Source: Paracentrotus lividus (lineage: Eukaryota > Echinodermata > Echinoidea > Camarodonta > Echinidae). Taken from it: a DNA stretch of 64,000 nucleotides. The first letter of the stretch is position 1; every line of letters starts with the position of its first letter. The DNA is taken from NCBI GenBank assembly GCA_940671915.1, contig CALNVZ010000174.1, positions 18,523,115-18,587,114 on the forward strand. Reading direction: 5' to 3'. The notes under the pieces are model-generated. The model was not told the DNA's origin and made no database searches. It saw nothing but the letters and a program-made list of their open reading frames with translations. This document shows positions 12,914 through 26,889 of this stretch, one piece after another. A program made the translations under genes and the position numbers.

Positions 12914-13897
12914 TCATAGAGATTGAAGATCAGAATTCTGGATTAGCCTTGGTCCTGGACTAGGAGGGGACTCTACTCTGACAATGAACCCCATCGACAT
13001 CCTTCAACGAGGTTAGTGTTCTCTTACAGGAGGAGGTCCTCGACGTCCAGTCATCGCTGTCGGACTTCGACCTCCAATTGCTAGATTACAGTCTGTTCTA
13101 GAGGTGCTGAACCTGTTGATGTCACACTAGAGCTTCGTTGATACCCAAGCCGCTACTGTCAGATGATGCCTCACCATGTTCCCTGACCTGGACAACCAAA
13201 GGCCGATTTCTGTGGTGAACTCAAGGCACTTCGTTACGATCCCCATTTGGAACTACTTGAGCTGGCCATACTGGACGAGTATGATTGCGAAACGTTCTGG
13301 GGAGAAGATTTTAATGATGTCAGCAATCTGGTCGTCCAAGCGATTCATCTTTGAACCTAGGTTCTCAATCTCTTCCTTCAGTTCGAATTTGATCTTCCAT
13401 GAGACTGCTAAGAGAGGATGATCCGAGCTAGCACATGACTGAGCTACTCCCTTCCCTTGCTATCGCGCCTACCAATCTCTTCGAGGCCTCTGTTCACTGC
13501 GGAGAATACCACTGTCCGTACTTTCTGCCTTCGAAGAGGAATCTTCTTTGAACGTCCCCATTTGGTTTCCGGCACTTCTTTAGTACTGTCTTGCTCTCTT
13601 TACGGTGCGTCTTGCATTTTTGACAGATGTCACCTCCCAATCGCCCCTAAAGGCGGAGCGTTTGGTGCTCAGGAACTCTGCTCAAAGCATGCGAGTCTCC
13701 TTTTTCAACGTCCTTTGCATCTCCTCGTTTTCCTTTATGCCGGAGCAGGAGGCTTTTTGTCGGGCACATCCTAAGCTTCCGAAACTTATCTGAGCATTTT
13801 TCTGACAGGATGATCTGCTGGTATCGGAGGCTCGTTCTTTCTCTTCTCTGCCTCTTCCTGTTCCCTATTTGACGTCGGCCACTTTCCGAAAAATGAG
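12914..13897 (-). pseudogene. KCNH: KCNH last exon: C-terminal tail with coiled coil, multiply frameshifted
   Basis: A good acceptor (CATTTACAG) is followed in the expected phase 0 by [10 protein letters not shown], the standard start of the eag tail, and then TAG at 13867-13865. One base over, [13 protein letters not shown] and ADHPVRKML continue the same protein to a TAA at 13788-13786. DKFRKLR continues in a third frame. Further on, [12 protein letters not shown] (13528-13494) and the assembly coiled coil [14 protein letters not shown] to IIKIFSP (13399-13298) are readable, with TAA and TAG stops between. Serine-rich pieces and a possible final segment ending in SDLQSL with TGA at 12916-12914 follow. 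The region is GC-richer than its flanks, as expected of coding DNA. The end point is the least certain part. Confidence 0.75.
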
Positions 13898-15847
13898 CTG
13901 TAAATGGCAAAAAACAACAAACAAAAACAAAAAAACAAATGTAAAATTCAATGAACAGTGATTGTATTGATATATATCAATATTTAAACTGTGCAAATCC
14001 GGGACAACAGATTATCTGACAACAAATTCATTAGGCTTTTTAAACACAAATTATAGTTTAACTTGTGATACGAGCCAATAAGGTTTCTAGGACAAATTAC
14101 CTGGACAATCACCCCCCCGGACAATTTACCCCGAGGGAAATTACCCCCGGACAATTAACCCCCGGACAATTACCCCCGGACAATTACCCACGGACATAAC
14201 CCCAGGACAATTCCCCCGGACAATAACCCCGGACATTACCCCGAGGACTTTTCCCCCCCTTCCCCTCTCCGCGCAATATGAGTTCTCGCCGGTGTTGCAT
14301 GTTTTTCGAAATATTATATATTTTCTACTTTCTCTTTCCCTTTCTATTTTATATTTCTCCTTTTCATTTTCTCTCTCTCACTTTCTTCTTTTTTCCTTGC
14401 TTTCCCTCTTTCCTTTTCTTCTTTTTTCCCCTTTTCCCTTCCCAATATTCCAGGATTAAGATGTGGCTTTATAACTTTATCACTTTAAACAAAGATAATA
14501 CACACAATAACACATTGTAATTTTACCATTTAGGCGTGATAGCAATTAACGTCAAAGAAGGAAATTAAGTACCAAAATCCTAAATTGTGAACGATATGAC
14601 ATAATCAAATACAGTGTTTTTCCACTACTCCATAAATTACAGCAAAGAAAATATAAACTAAAGCCCAATGGTGCAATTTAAGCAGAATGCGGTTAATCGT
14701 AAAATCAAAGTCATAAATTACTTATTTTTCACTTTATTTGTTCAATTTATAGAGTCATTAATTATAGCCCTTATGACCGTCCATAGAAACCATGGTTTCA
14801 GACCATTCAGTTGTTTTATTTGATTTACACCACCTTATTCATGTGGTTACTGTATAAACTATCAGATGAATTGATTAGTTAAAGAAAAATAAAACAACGT
14901 AGTATTCTCCAAACAATTTATTGATTTATCGAATTTTATTTTATCACAAAATGAAATCAAGTTATTTAGGCTGACCAATTATGAATAAACATGATGGAAT
15001 TGGGAAGAAAGAATATAGAATTAATATTTGCAACTTGTCAAGACCGTTTAGTCTGGATCTGATGTTATTGTTGCTCTCCTTACAGCGTTCTTACGACAAA
15101 CATATTACAAGCACTTCATGCTTCAATATTGCCGTCGGACCATATTAAATATTACAAATATCTTACTTGGTCTTGGGGTAATTGTGCGGGGTAATTATCC
15201 ATGGGGGGGGGTAATTGTCTTGGATAGTTGCGTCTTGAGGTAGTTGTCGTCGGGGGTAATTGTCCGGGTAATGTGCCTCGGGGGTTATTGTCTTGGGGGT
15301 AATTGTCCTCGGGGTAATTGTCTCGGGGTATTGTCCATGGGTATTGTCCGGGGTAATTATCCAGGGGGTAATTGTCTTGAGGTAGTTGTCGTCGGGGGAA
15401 TTGTCCTTGGGGGGTAATTGTCTGGGGGTAATTGTCCAGGGGTAATTGTCCTTGGGGGTAATTGTCTCGGGGGTAATTGTCCATGGGTAATTGTCCGGTG
15501 GTAATTATCCAGGGGGTAATTGTCTTGAGGTAGTTGTCGTCGGGGTAATTGTCCGGGGGGTAATTGTCCTTGGGGGTAATTGTCCGGGGGTAGTTGTCCG
15601 GGAGTAATTGTCGGGGGGTAGTTGTCCTTGATACGGCCAATAACATACCAGACCTTACTGTCTTACGGGATTAATTTGCCTAGATGCAAAATCGCATCAA
15701 TGTGCCCGAGGAAAGGTTTGAGAACTGTGCCCTGTAACATAAAAACTTACTTACGATACTTTTTTTTTTAAATCTCGGTAGCCTCAATTGGAGTGCAGGT
15801 ACAGTCGTGTATTAGGATATGATAAAGATTAGGGTTAGGGATAGGGT

Positions 15848-15883
<36 letters not shown>

Positions 15884-18800
15884 GCATTTGTAAAGCGCCA
15901 TGCAATTTATCTGCAAAAACACTCAAAGGCGCCTGGCTCTCCAACTATAAAGAGCTCATTTCCAAAAGGTACTACATCCATTTTTAGTCAATTTTTTTTT
16001 CAAAAGAATCTACTCATTTTTAGCACCCCTACACACTGTTGCAAACAAAAAGCTGAATTTTCAATGGGAAGGGTGAAAAAAATTACTTTAAAAAAACATT
16101 CCCTTTCCAAAAGGTAATACATCCATTTCAGTTCATTTCCAAAAGGTATCCACTTTTATGTAGTCCCATGTATTTGTTTTTATTGCATGTAAATAATGCG
16201 GAGTTGGTTGGGTTCGCCAGAGCATCACTGAGAATTTGAAAACTTATGTACTTAATGCAAAGTTTGATTTTGTTTTAATTTGTCATCTATTTCAAGCTAT
16301 ATGAAATAGTACAAAATTTTCCTTTTTGAATAAAAAAATGCTGAGATACATGGTAATTTACATACTCTGAGACATATCATTTCCAAAAGGTACTACATCC
16401 ATCAGAACCAAAAAAAAAAAAAATCCAAAATTCATTTACAGAAAAACTTGTAGAGCTAGATTTTTGTTAGACTGGTTTCCCTTTAGTATCATAGAGTAGA
16501 ACAATCTGTAAAAGTTTGATTACAGAAAAACACTCATATCAATGAAAATTTTTTTTAAAATGACCTCTTCATATGTACATTATTCACAAAATTGACAAAA
16601 AAAGAGTTTGGGTTCAGATTTGAAGGTGTTGATGTTGTTCAGCTGTTGGATTTTGATAGGTATAGTTCCAGAGACGTGGAGCAACTGCGGAGAATCCTCT
16701 ATCCCCATAAGTTTTAAGACGGGTAATGGGTACCTGAAGTACAAGACCTGCACAGCGTAGTTAGGATTAAGATCCTCAACTTAGGGCACCTGTCCATGAT
16801 GAGGCTACGAGATGAAATCAATCGTAACTTTTTATTAATCGTACGTCTTTATGTTACAAGGCACTGAATGTGTTCATCGATATACTTACCCTTCGTCTGA
16901 GATTGTAAGTAAGCACCATATTGCGAGCAAATGAAGTGGAAAATTGTGTGTAGAAATCCAGTACATCAAGAAGATCATCTCTCTTGATGCTATGAAGGTC
17001 ACAGTAGGTCAATGATTTTACATTAGCAGCTGACTGACCTAGGGCTTGTTCCTTCCAGAATGCATCTCCGAACACATCACCTTTACCTGTAGCCATCAAT
17101 CAATAGAATATTTCATGAAGTTGAGCTTCTAGTATGAGAATTCTTACAAACTTGTATTCATGGTGCAGTCAGGATCATGTCAGTTATGACCAACAGAAAG
17201 ATGGTTAACGAGATTACTCTGCCAAATATTTTATAAGAACAATTTCATCTGTTCGCAATGACTTGACATACGTTGATATCCAATTTTCAAACCTCATTTC
17301 CCAGTTATCTTGGTGAGTATTACAACGGCCTTTAAAACGGTCTGAATTAATTTAGGAAGTCAAAAGGGAAGACTAATGTATTGGCTGGCTGGCCATGATA
17401 TTTTTGCAATAATATGACTTACTTAAGATGGCCACCACTTCATCGTCCTGAACGACTTCCAGTGAACCAGCGACGACGAAGCAGAGAGAGTCAATGCTTT
17501 CACCACTGTGGACAAGAAGGTCACCAGGTGCACTATGGCTCATCTGAAAGCTGATGGCAAGAGCCCTCAAACAACCTTCACTGGCTAATCGAAATGAAGG
17601 ATGTTCGTTGAAGACGCGCCGGTTGAGATGAACACAAACGTCTGCTTTCATATCCTTAGGACAATAGCTTAAAACCTAGAAATAGTGTCAAACACAGCAT
17701 TTTGTTCAAAGTAAAGACAGGAATGATATAAAAAGTGACCTCTTCATATCTTGAATGCATCACTCTTCATGTGTTAGACTCTCAAAAAACATTAAAAAAA
17801 ACCTTAAAAAAAACCCCAAACAAACAAAACGGACATGTTGGCACAATCAGTAGAGCATCTGCCTCATGAACGGGAGACCGTGGGTTCGAGCCCCGGTCGA
17901 GTTATACCAAAGACTTGAAAAATGGGACCCTCTGCCTTCGATATTTGGGAACAGAGAGGTGTAATAATAACACTATGTTATGCAGGACCCGCTGGGAGAA
18001 CAGTTCACTAAGAAGTGGCTACCCTGGGTACATAAGTTAATATTATTATCATTATTAGTATTATTTTATTTAAAAAAAACATACGCTGAAGACGGTATTG
18101 CTTTTAAATGAAACCAAACAAGTATCCCCAAAAACCTCCTTATGAATGTCACCATTTAAAACCCCTTTCACAATTATTGGTAGTGCGACTGCTTACAACC
18201 GTTGCAATTGTGTGCAACATTTATTGCGATCGTTTGCAATCATTTTGTCACAAGGGGCTTTCACAATTGCTTTTGCGATCGTTTGTGATCATTTGGTCAC
18301 AATATATGTTGCACAAAGTCGCAATGGTTGTAAGCGGTCGCACCACCAATTGTGAAAGGGACTTCAAGGGAGTTTTCTCGAGGCTCGCGAACATTTTACG
18401 GATTACGATTTGGGATAGTCCGACAGTTGTTTTTAATACAACCAAAGCTTTTTGATGGGTCAAAACCTTTTGTTGCATAAAAAAAAAAAAAAAACGACTG
18501 TTGGACTTTTTTAAAATCGCAATTCGCAAAACGTTGGCGTGTCCCGTAAAAAAACCCCGCGCCTATTTATTAATTTGCATCGTCAATAAATTAAGTACAA
18601 AAAATACAACCACATTTCTGCGCAGTTATTCAAATATTTCCTTATGTATCCTCTTTATTGCCTCACCTTTTCTGTGTCAATACCCTTCGACATCGACCAT
18701 GTGGAGATGACGTAATCGAGGACGCGTTCGGTGAGGGGCTTGCTGACACCATGAAGTTTCATGAACTCTTTGACGTTCTGCAGCATGTCATGGTAACGGG

Positions 18801-21800
18801 CTGTGTTTGAGGTGAACTGCTGGTAGATGGTGGTCACATTACCGAAGATACAGGCGTAGAGCAGAGCTGTAACACAAACATTACACCATGACCAGTATTA
18901 ATGTTTTCAATTTCATTTTCAATTTTATCTTTTATAAATTTATTTCCACAAAAATCATAACAATGTGTCATTAGAACACCCGAAAAAAAAGTATGATTAA
19001 GTACATGTATTGTGTGTAAGCGAAATTTTCAATTTTCAATTTGTTTTCTTTTTGCAAAAAGAAATTTCGTTTTATAAAAAGAATAAGAGGCAGACGGGCG
19101 GTTCCCACAACACATACATATGTGCGATTGATCAAATTAAATTCATATTTCATTCAAAATAACGGCCTCATCATTTGGACGTATCTAAGACACAATGTTT
19201 TAAAAAATCCCTGCTTCTCATTCAGGAAAAAAAAGTCGCAACGTGATATCAGTATGTATACCAAATTTATATACAATGTTTTGCATGTTTTTAATAGATA
19301 TGACGCCTTGAGCAAGCAATACTGGTTATTTAAAGGACAATTCTGTATAAAGAAGACATGAATAAATTATAATTTAAATGAATAATACCAGTCGAGACGT
19401 TTCATTATTATCCCTAAATCTCATTGTTAAAAATAGAAACCAAGTCTATATTTGGATATCTGGTTATAAATTACTTGTTGACATCTCGCAAACGTGTGAA
19501 AATCTCTGGAAACGTAATGTATATATTCATTTTGGGTATTTTAGAGGTGCTGTTTTAAAATGGCTGAAGGTGACGTTTTGACAGGATAGAGTTACTCGCG
19601 TATGGCCTTAGTGTTTGAAAAGGCCATAAACACTAAAGAAACTAGCTGTTCCTTTTTAGTTTTACATCCGAGGTGGGTTGTTTTGCTTGAAGAAAACACT
19701 AAAACGATCCTTTGTAATATGCAATTCTCAAGGTTAATGTTATTAAGCAAAACAAAGTTGACGAGTTATTCGCTATCTGATTTCTGCTCCTGTTAAAGCG
19801 ATACATACCCCTTAGTAACAAATTGTCATTAAGCTGGGGTGTTAAAGATAAAATGTTATGTACTTTCATGGAACATTCATTCGGAAGATTTTATTGTCCT
19901 TCATCATTTCCTTATACACCACCTTGCCATTTCTTTGCTAATGCATTAATGTCAGACATGACGGGATTAGAATACGCACAAAGAAATGGATTTATATTCA
20001 TTTCAGGACGGTCGGAGGACGGTCATTATCCGGTGTTGTCCGTCACGGTGGCAACAAACTTTGTGCATGCATGCACACACAAAAGAAAAATATCGAAAGA
20101 AACGGATTCCGAGATTATGGCCGTTTTCACGCGTAGCTCGTGCGGTTTGATCGGTAGAATGCGTTCTATGAATGTAAAGTACGCGAGGGTGCCTGGAGGC
20201 CAGACGTAAAGGCGTGAAAAACGACCACGCACGGTACATATACAGGACAAAATGCACAGCCATCGGAAAAGGAAAAGATTTCTTCTAAAAAACACGCGTA
20301 AAACCATTCATATCTAACAGGGGCAAATTGGAAGATGAAAATGATTTTAAGAACCCTATTTGTCAAGTTGACTTACATCCAATGATCATCATGCCTATGG
20401 TGAAGAGTCGTTCATAGGTGGTATATGCCGACACGTTACCGAAACCCACACTTGTCAGACTGCTCATCGTGTAGTACATAGAAGACACGTACTCCATCCC
20501 GACATCGGGCCCGTTAATGATCGTCCCGTTCTCTAAGACCTTGTACGGATCTTTCATGTCGGTGCCGAACTTCCAAAGCCACGAGTTGGTGTCGTTGGAG
20601 GAAAGGGCCGATCGCCCGATGGAGTACCATATGCAGGCAAACCAGTGGGCGACCAGCACGAAACTTAACATGAGCAAAATGAGGAAGGCGAGCCCGTATT
20701 CGATGTAGTGATCGAGTTTGCGTACCACACGCCCCAATCGTAGCAGGCGTGCTATCTTGAGGGCGCTAAATATCCCACTGATTCTGTTCTGGAGATTTAA
20801 AAAACAATGATAGTCAGTCAGAAAAACAAAATAATGATCATTACAGCGTAGCCATTGAAGTAATTTTTCAAACTATAATTATGTAGCCACTAAAAGTATT
20901 TTTTAAATACTTCACTTGTAAGAATAATCTGTAAACAATAAAGTATTACATTGTAATACTAATTTTAAGTGCAATTCGATGTGACTTCCAATGGTCTCGT
21001 CTATGCAAGCGTAATGAATTTATTTCCCTTTTAATCAATTAAGTAACCAATTATTGTGGTTGTTATCATGTAGGAAACAGTAGTATTATAATCGTTTTCC
21101 CGATCATTGCGTGATACATACGTGATCAGAAAGGGTTTTGTATTATCAGCAAGTTTGAAATTGCGACTTAAGTTTAACTATTCATATTGTATTCTTGTCA
21201 AATTCTTGAACTATATTAAAAGTGATTCTGTAATTGCTCTTGGTCATCACGCCCTGTCGATGATGTTAAAATGAAAGTATCAGGAGAGCATATTACAGCT
21301 TGTAAACGTCAATTTTTCTTGATGAATACAACACGTCTCTAATGACGTGTACATGTTTGTTCATCCTAAATTGGAGTTTTTGACCAACCTGTTACTGCTT
21401 GCAAGAATCGAGTGTAATGTAATCGAGAGCTAACGAAATAGGTCACAAGTGTCTTGGAATGAAAGGAAGTGTATACATACTTTCGGGCCAAAGCCCAAAG
21501 CAGGAAATAAATCAAAGAGTAAAAGCCACATGACATCGTCAAGATTTTCAATTCGAAGTATAAAGAGAGAGGGAGAGAGTTCCATCTTTTTATTTTGTAT
21601 TCATCAAAAGTCATGGCAACGCGGCGGTAACTATAAAGCCCTGACGATCGCCTCAAATTATATGAATCGGTCTTTTCAAAACAAGATTTTGTTGAAGATG
21701 TACAACAATTTTACCAGATTGTCTTTTGTGCCTTTGATGGTATTGTCATGGTGATACAGTGGTAAGTGCAAAAATACAGAATCGAGGCCTTGACTTTTAT

Positions 21801-24800
21801 AGCATAAGATGGGAGTTTCTAAGCTTGATAGTTTCCTTGCGCTTTGGCGCCTTTTCAACGTTTCCCACAATACTCAAGCATAAGAGATGTTTCAAACATG
21901 TCAGATAATGTCAAGGTGTGAAATAAACGTTTTTCCTGTTTTGTTTTTACAAAAATTAACACCTAAAGCTTTAGTAGACGTGCCAGTATTTTAAAATCAT
22001 TTTTTTAATATTTTGACCAGTAATATGAAATTTGTGTCAGGATGGAATGTACTGGGTTTCAACAAGATGCTGTTCATGATCAGGGAATGGAGGATGCTAA
22101 GATCTATATTAATTTTTGAAAAATCATTTACGCATGTAAGCCTTTGTGTAGCCAATGATGAAAAGATGTGACATGTAGAATGACCCAGAAAAAAAGAACA
22201 GACAGCGAAATAGAGGAAGAGAGTGAGAGAGAGAGAGAGAGAGAAGGAAGAGGGGTGGAAAGAAAAAGGAAGGCAGACAAGGAACTTCAGATATCAGTAT
22301 ATTAAAAAAATAATAATAGCATAACTTTTTGTCTCCATATATACAGTGTTACGAAAACCAATTGAAGAAGAAAAAAGGTCAGAGACAATATACTAGTGAT
22401 GATATAAAATGAGTGATAGAGCGGGAAAGTGTCAGACAAACGGCACCACATAAAACTTTTATTGATATGATATACGCTTATAATATTGTGACGAAACCGG
22501 TGACTAAGAAGATTTTCGACCAGCAGATATTTTGTCAGGATGCCCCCTGCTGGTAGAATTCTTGGTCTGGTTGAAAAGATTTCGCCGTGGATCCGTTTGG
22601 GTAGCCGTATACTACCCCCAATTGACGTAGACACTACTTATTTCGTTTCATCTGGTCCTTTTCCTACGACCACCCCGTCCAGAAATACTTTCTAGACGTC
22701 CTGTCACCTAGCTGCGGAAACACCTCCAGGCGCCTTGTCTCTAGCTTGCTCCTGCATGCACCTTCAGATGACCACCGTTGTCTTGCACATCAGATACGCC
22801 GATCTGCCTGTGCCCCAACCAACGACGACTCCAATCTGCCCTGCACTGAACCACAAGCTCTCTACAAAACCCTGCAGTGTTCCCTCTGGATACCAGCCAC
22901 CTAGCTGCTTGAACACCTTTCAGACGATTTCTTCCCCTCTGCTCAACTTTCCCTTCAGATGTCTACCACCTTTGTCAAGCACCCCCAGATACGCCGATCT
23001 GCCTTTGCCCCGATTAACGACGGCTCCAATCTGACCTTGCTAGCTCCTCAGAACGAAGAAAAATCTGCCCCTTGTTCCGTCAACCCAGGTAACCACCTTC
23101 ATCCGTACAACGGAAGTCCTGGCATGCACCTCAAGACGCCTCCTTGCCTGCTTGTGCATTGTCAAACGGTTGATACCAGCCTGCACTGCTGTGGTGTGGA
23201 ATCAGCTCACCGTTGGTAGACTCAGCTCACCACTAGACCAGCTCACCACCACCAGACCAGTTTGATACCAGACCAGCTCACTACCAGACCAGCTTACCAC
23301 CAGACCAGCTCACTACCTGACCAGACTGGTATCGTCGTCTCTTGGCACAAACGAACTTAGTGTTTCGGAACCTAAATTAAAAGTTCGTCCAGAGACTCGA
23401 CCTTAAGAGAAGTTATTCTTTATGGTGCCCTCACACTAGAGCGTGTTGAGGTAACGTGTGTCTAGCGTTCACGATTTTCACTCGAAATTTGACTATGTCC
23501 AAATATACGCTCAAGAACGCTCCATTTTCCCTGTCCAAAATGGAAATTTTTAATGAGCTCTAACACGACTGAGAAGCGAATAAATAGCGTCAGGGTAACG
23601 ATGACTGCGCGCGCTTAGCGTCAACCTAACGATTGGCCTAGCGTTAGCAACGACTGAACAGCGATTGCCAACTTATGTCTAGCGTGTTTGGACAGTGTTA
23701 AAGAACGTTAGGAAACGCCAAACATGTACGTATTGAGTAACGACTGCCCGACGTTCGTGGAATGTTAATTGCATTTCGCGTACGTTCATGAGCGGCGGAC
23801 TGTCGTTCGAAAATCGCTTGGCAAACGTAGGAAAGCGTTTACTATTCGTTGGTATACGCAAAGAAACGCAGAGAACGCTGAGGTCAATTTTGATTTTGAA
23901 CATGTTCAAATTTTTGGCGTGTAACAGCGTTCTTATAAAGACGCTTTGAAAGCGCTGGGCAATCGCTACTTGATTCGTTTAGCGTTTGGAATGAACGTTC
24001 CTTCATAGTTCGAAGTGCGTTCCAACCAACGCAGAACTTTTGTTTATATGTTTTTTACTCAATTTTCTATGTCACCAATGGGGCGTATGTTTTTCCTCAA
24101 TATCCTTATGTCACCAAATGGAGGCGCTTTGTGTCATCAGAATAAAATGATTAAAGCTTATTCTGTTAATTCTGTTTGTGCTCAGTAAGTGTTTCCCTCC
24201 CTGTTTAAGTGCTATTTTTACATGTAAATAACTATATATCATGAAATATATAACATTTGGACTTGAAATATACATGTAATTGTTTCTGTGAATACCAAGG
24301 TATGAACGTATTTAAACACTTTAAATTTAACAAAAATTTGGTATTTCTATACTTTATTATCATTTGAGAAATTTATAACCTTAAAATACGAAGTTCAAAA
24401 GAACACACAGCAGAAATTTAAAATGTTGATTCATTAAGCTTGGATACTATTATCATTTATATTATTATTGTTTATTATTTATTATTATTTCATATTATTA
24501 CAATTGTTTATTTGTTTATTTGTATTTATTTATTATTTATTTTTTTTTTTTGCTCTAGCCTCATCATTTTACTCTAGCTTAAAATTTCTTGAATTGTTAG
24601 TCCCCTCTCAACTCCTCCGGAACCTAGCAGTGGGATCCAACGGGCGCAGAGACCCGCACCCTTATTTGATTTCTTTAAAAAAATGATTGACTGTATTATG
24701 TTAAATTGGAAAAATTTCGCCTGCACCTATTTTTTACTCAAATTTTCAGGATGCACAACTGGTTTTTCGAAATTCTGGATCACTCTGCTATGGTTATTTC

Positions 24801-26857
24801 TTAGAACGAAAAAAAAATTGAAGAAATAATAACAATTCATTGTTAAGGTTTTTTCTCTCCTCGGTTTTAACCATAACGTGGAATATTTTTATTATTTTAT
24901 ATTCGTTAACAGTCACACTTTTATTCAACCCCTCACTTAGACAAGAAACCATTGTTTTTTAAACCTAGATTTAAGACCAAAAGCAACCCTACACCTCAAA
25001 AGCGATTCATGGGATAGCACCGAGGGGGCTTTGGTAAGTCAAAAAAAGTTGCCAGAATGGTTATTGTGGTGGATGAAGTACTTTTTTTTTCAATTATTCA
25101 ATGCCGGTCATGGCTTAGGAAAATCCATTAAAAAAAAATATAATAAAAACAAACATCAAATTATTTATGTGGCTGGATCAATTAAAAAAATCCAACCTTT
25201 TGACCAACAGTGTAGTTAAAAATGTAATGTTTTCTATCTCAAGAAAACATACCATCTTATAAACACCCTAATATTGTATTGAGTGTAAGATGTAGTTGTA
25301 AAAGAGTATGACCCCTTCGTCTTGATTAGGGAGAGAAATTAAAAAGTATATTTATCTAATTGAAACAAAGCCGTCCATTTATTTGGATCATCTTGATTTA
25401 AAAAAGCGCAAGCTGATTTTTTTCACCCATCAATTTATTTGAAATAAATTAAGTGCTAAAAAAAAAAACACATAATTTTGAGGGGGTATAACCTCAGGAT
25501 CATACAGTGTGTTCCTAAAAAAAAGGTAATCGAAGTTCAAAGGTCAGTCATTTCAAAAGTTTATGATTTTATTTAATTTGAGACATTGTTACGTCCAAAC
25601 TATAATGGGTCACAGAGTTAGGGTCCTTTGAAGTGACGGTACAAAACCCATTTTTTCCAAGTTTTTAGGTTTTAGGGGTGTGAAACCAACTTTTATAAAA
25701 ATTTTGGTTTCATAGTTTTGGGGGGTTTTGCCATACAAAGTTTCAATGAATGCAATCTCATTTGTCAAAGGACCTATCTCACTGGCACTGACATGGGTCC
25801 CGATTGTGCATGAGTCTCTGGAGTCTCAGAGAGGTCGCCGCGACGATTTCAACATGTCCAATCTTTAGCAGACTTTTTTAATACGCGAGCAAGTCTCTAT
25901 GACGTCTTTCCGGGTTGCCGCGAAGTCCCTTAAGTATCCACGACGTCGCAGAGACGTTGTCGGAACTTGCTAACGATTAAAGGAAATCCAACAGGCTAAT
26001 AAATTTATTTGCTGGCGTCTTAAAGAAGTCTACTAAAAGATTGAACATGTTTGACTTTCGCTCCATTTTCCCTCGACGCCTTGAAGTCTCAGGAGACGTC
26101 ACCACGTACGCGACGTCTCCACGACTCAAGAGACTCATAATTGCGAACCCTTCTCATTGCCATTGAGGTCAAAATGAGATTGATTTTCATTGAAACTTGT
26201 GTGTGACAACCCCCCCCCCACACACACTATGAAACCAAAAATTTATAAAAAGTTGGTTTTATACCGTAAAAACGAAAAACTTGGAAAAAATGGGTTTTGT
26301 ACCTATCACCATGATCACCTTCAAAGGACCCTTACTCTGTGACCCATTACAGTTTCGACGTAAGAAATGTCTCAAATTAAACTTATGGGTTACTTAGTAT
26401 TTAGGTAAACAAATCACAAAAAATAAACTATATACTTTTGAAATGACTGACCTTTGAACTTCGATTACCTTTTTTAGGAACACACTGTATAGGGAAAAAC
26501 AGAACAAAAAGGAAAACAAACTGTTCATGCAGTTATCAGAATGCATTGACTGTTCAACACTTTTAACATGCCAATACAATTGAATACTATCAATGAATAA
26601 ACAATTTTGTGCCCATAAATTAGAGATAAACAAGCTTCCCCACACCTCCCCCCCAAAACAAAAAGGGAAAAAATGTTTTGCACAATGTTATGTTTCCAAA
26701 CGACTTTGTGTCTATTACATTGTATTATAAAACTTTTTTTGAGTTTCATATCTCAATTACTCAATAATGTTCTTTTAGCTTCTTTTTCCTATTTTCATCT
26801 TCCACTCTCTCCATTTTATTATATTCATTCGTTATCTCTTTCTCCTCTCTTCCCCTT

Positions 26858-26889
<32 letters not shown>

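Larger units (their letters stand above)
13898..16889. other. KCNH: KCNH intron before the last exon, almost wholly repeats
   Basis: It holds the facing minisatellite pair (14091-15629) and the TIR element 15727-16864. Between them, 14256-15170 is AT-rich with a C/T-rich run at 14320-14450 and no recognised gene. Confidence 0.7.
17676..18666. other. KCNH: KCNH intron containing a SINE and a MITE
   Basis: Besides the SINE (17830-18064) and palindromic MITE (18163-18360) listed separately, there are short A-rich runs (17800-17830 and 18480-18495) and no coding signal. Confidence 0.7.

Noticed and set aside
13457..13793. Plus-strand open frames over the damaged last KCNH exon
   Set aside because: They are antisense shadows of the minus-strand coding sequence.
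15152..15646. 164-residue open frame with DNYP repeats
   Set aside because: It follows the GGGGTAATTGTCC minisatellite. It has no codon bias and no splice context, and the repeat is inverted nearby.
17832..17905. Possible true tRNA gene
   Set aside because: A and B boxes are present, but stems do not pair well by eye and a non-tRNA body with a triplet tail follows, as in a SINE.
19823..20366. Overlapping open frames on both strands beside the pore exon
   Set aside because: Overlapping frames on opposite strands with no family match; probably chance in a less AT-rich stretch.
22735..23219. Two overlapping plus-strand open frames rich in Pro, Thr and Ser
   Set aside because: They resemble no family, lie in a repeat-like GC-rich block with internal duplications and have no splice partner.
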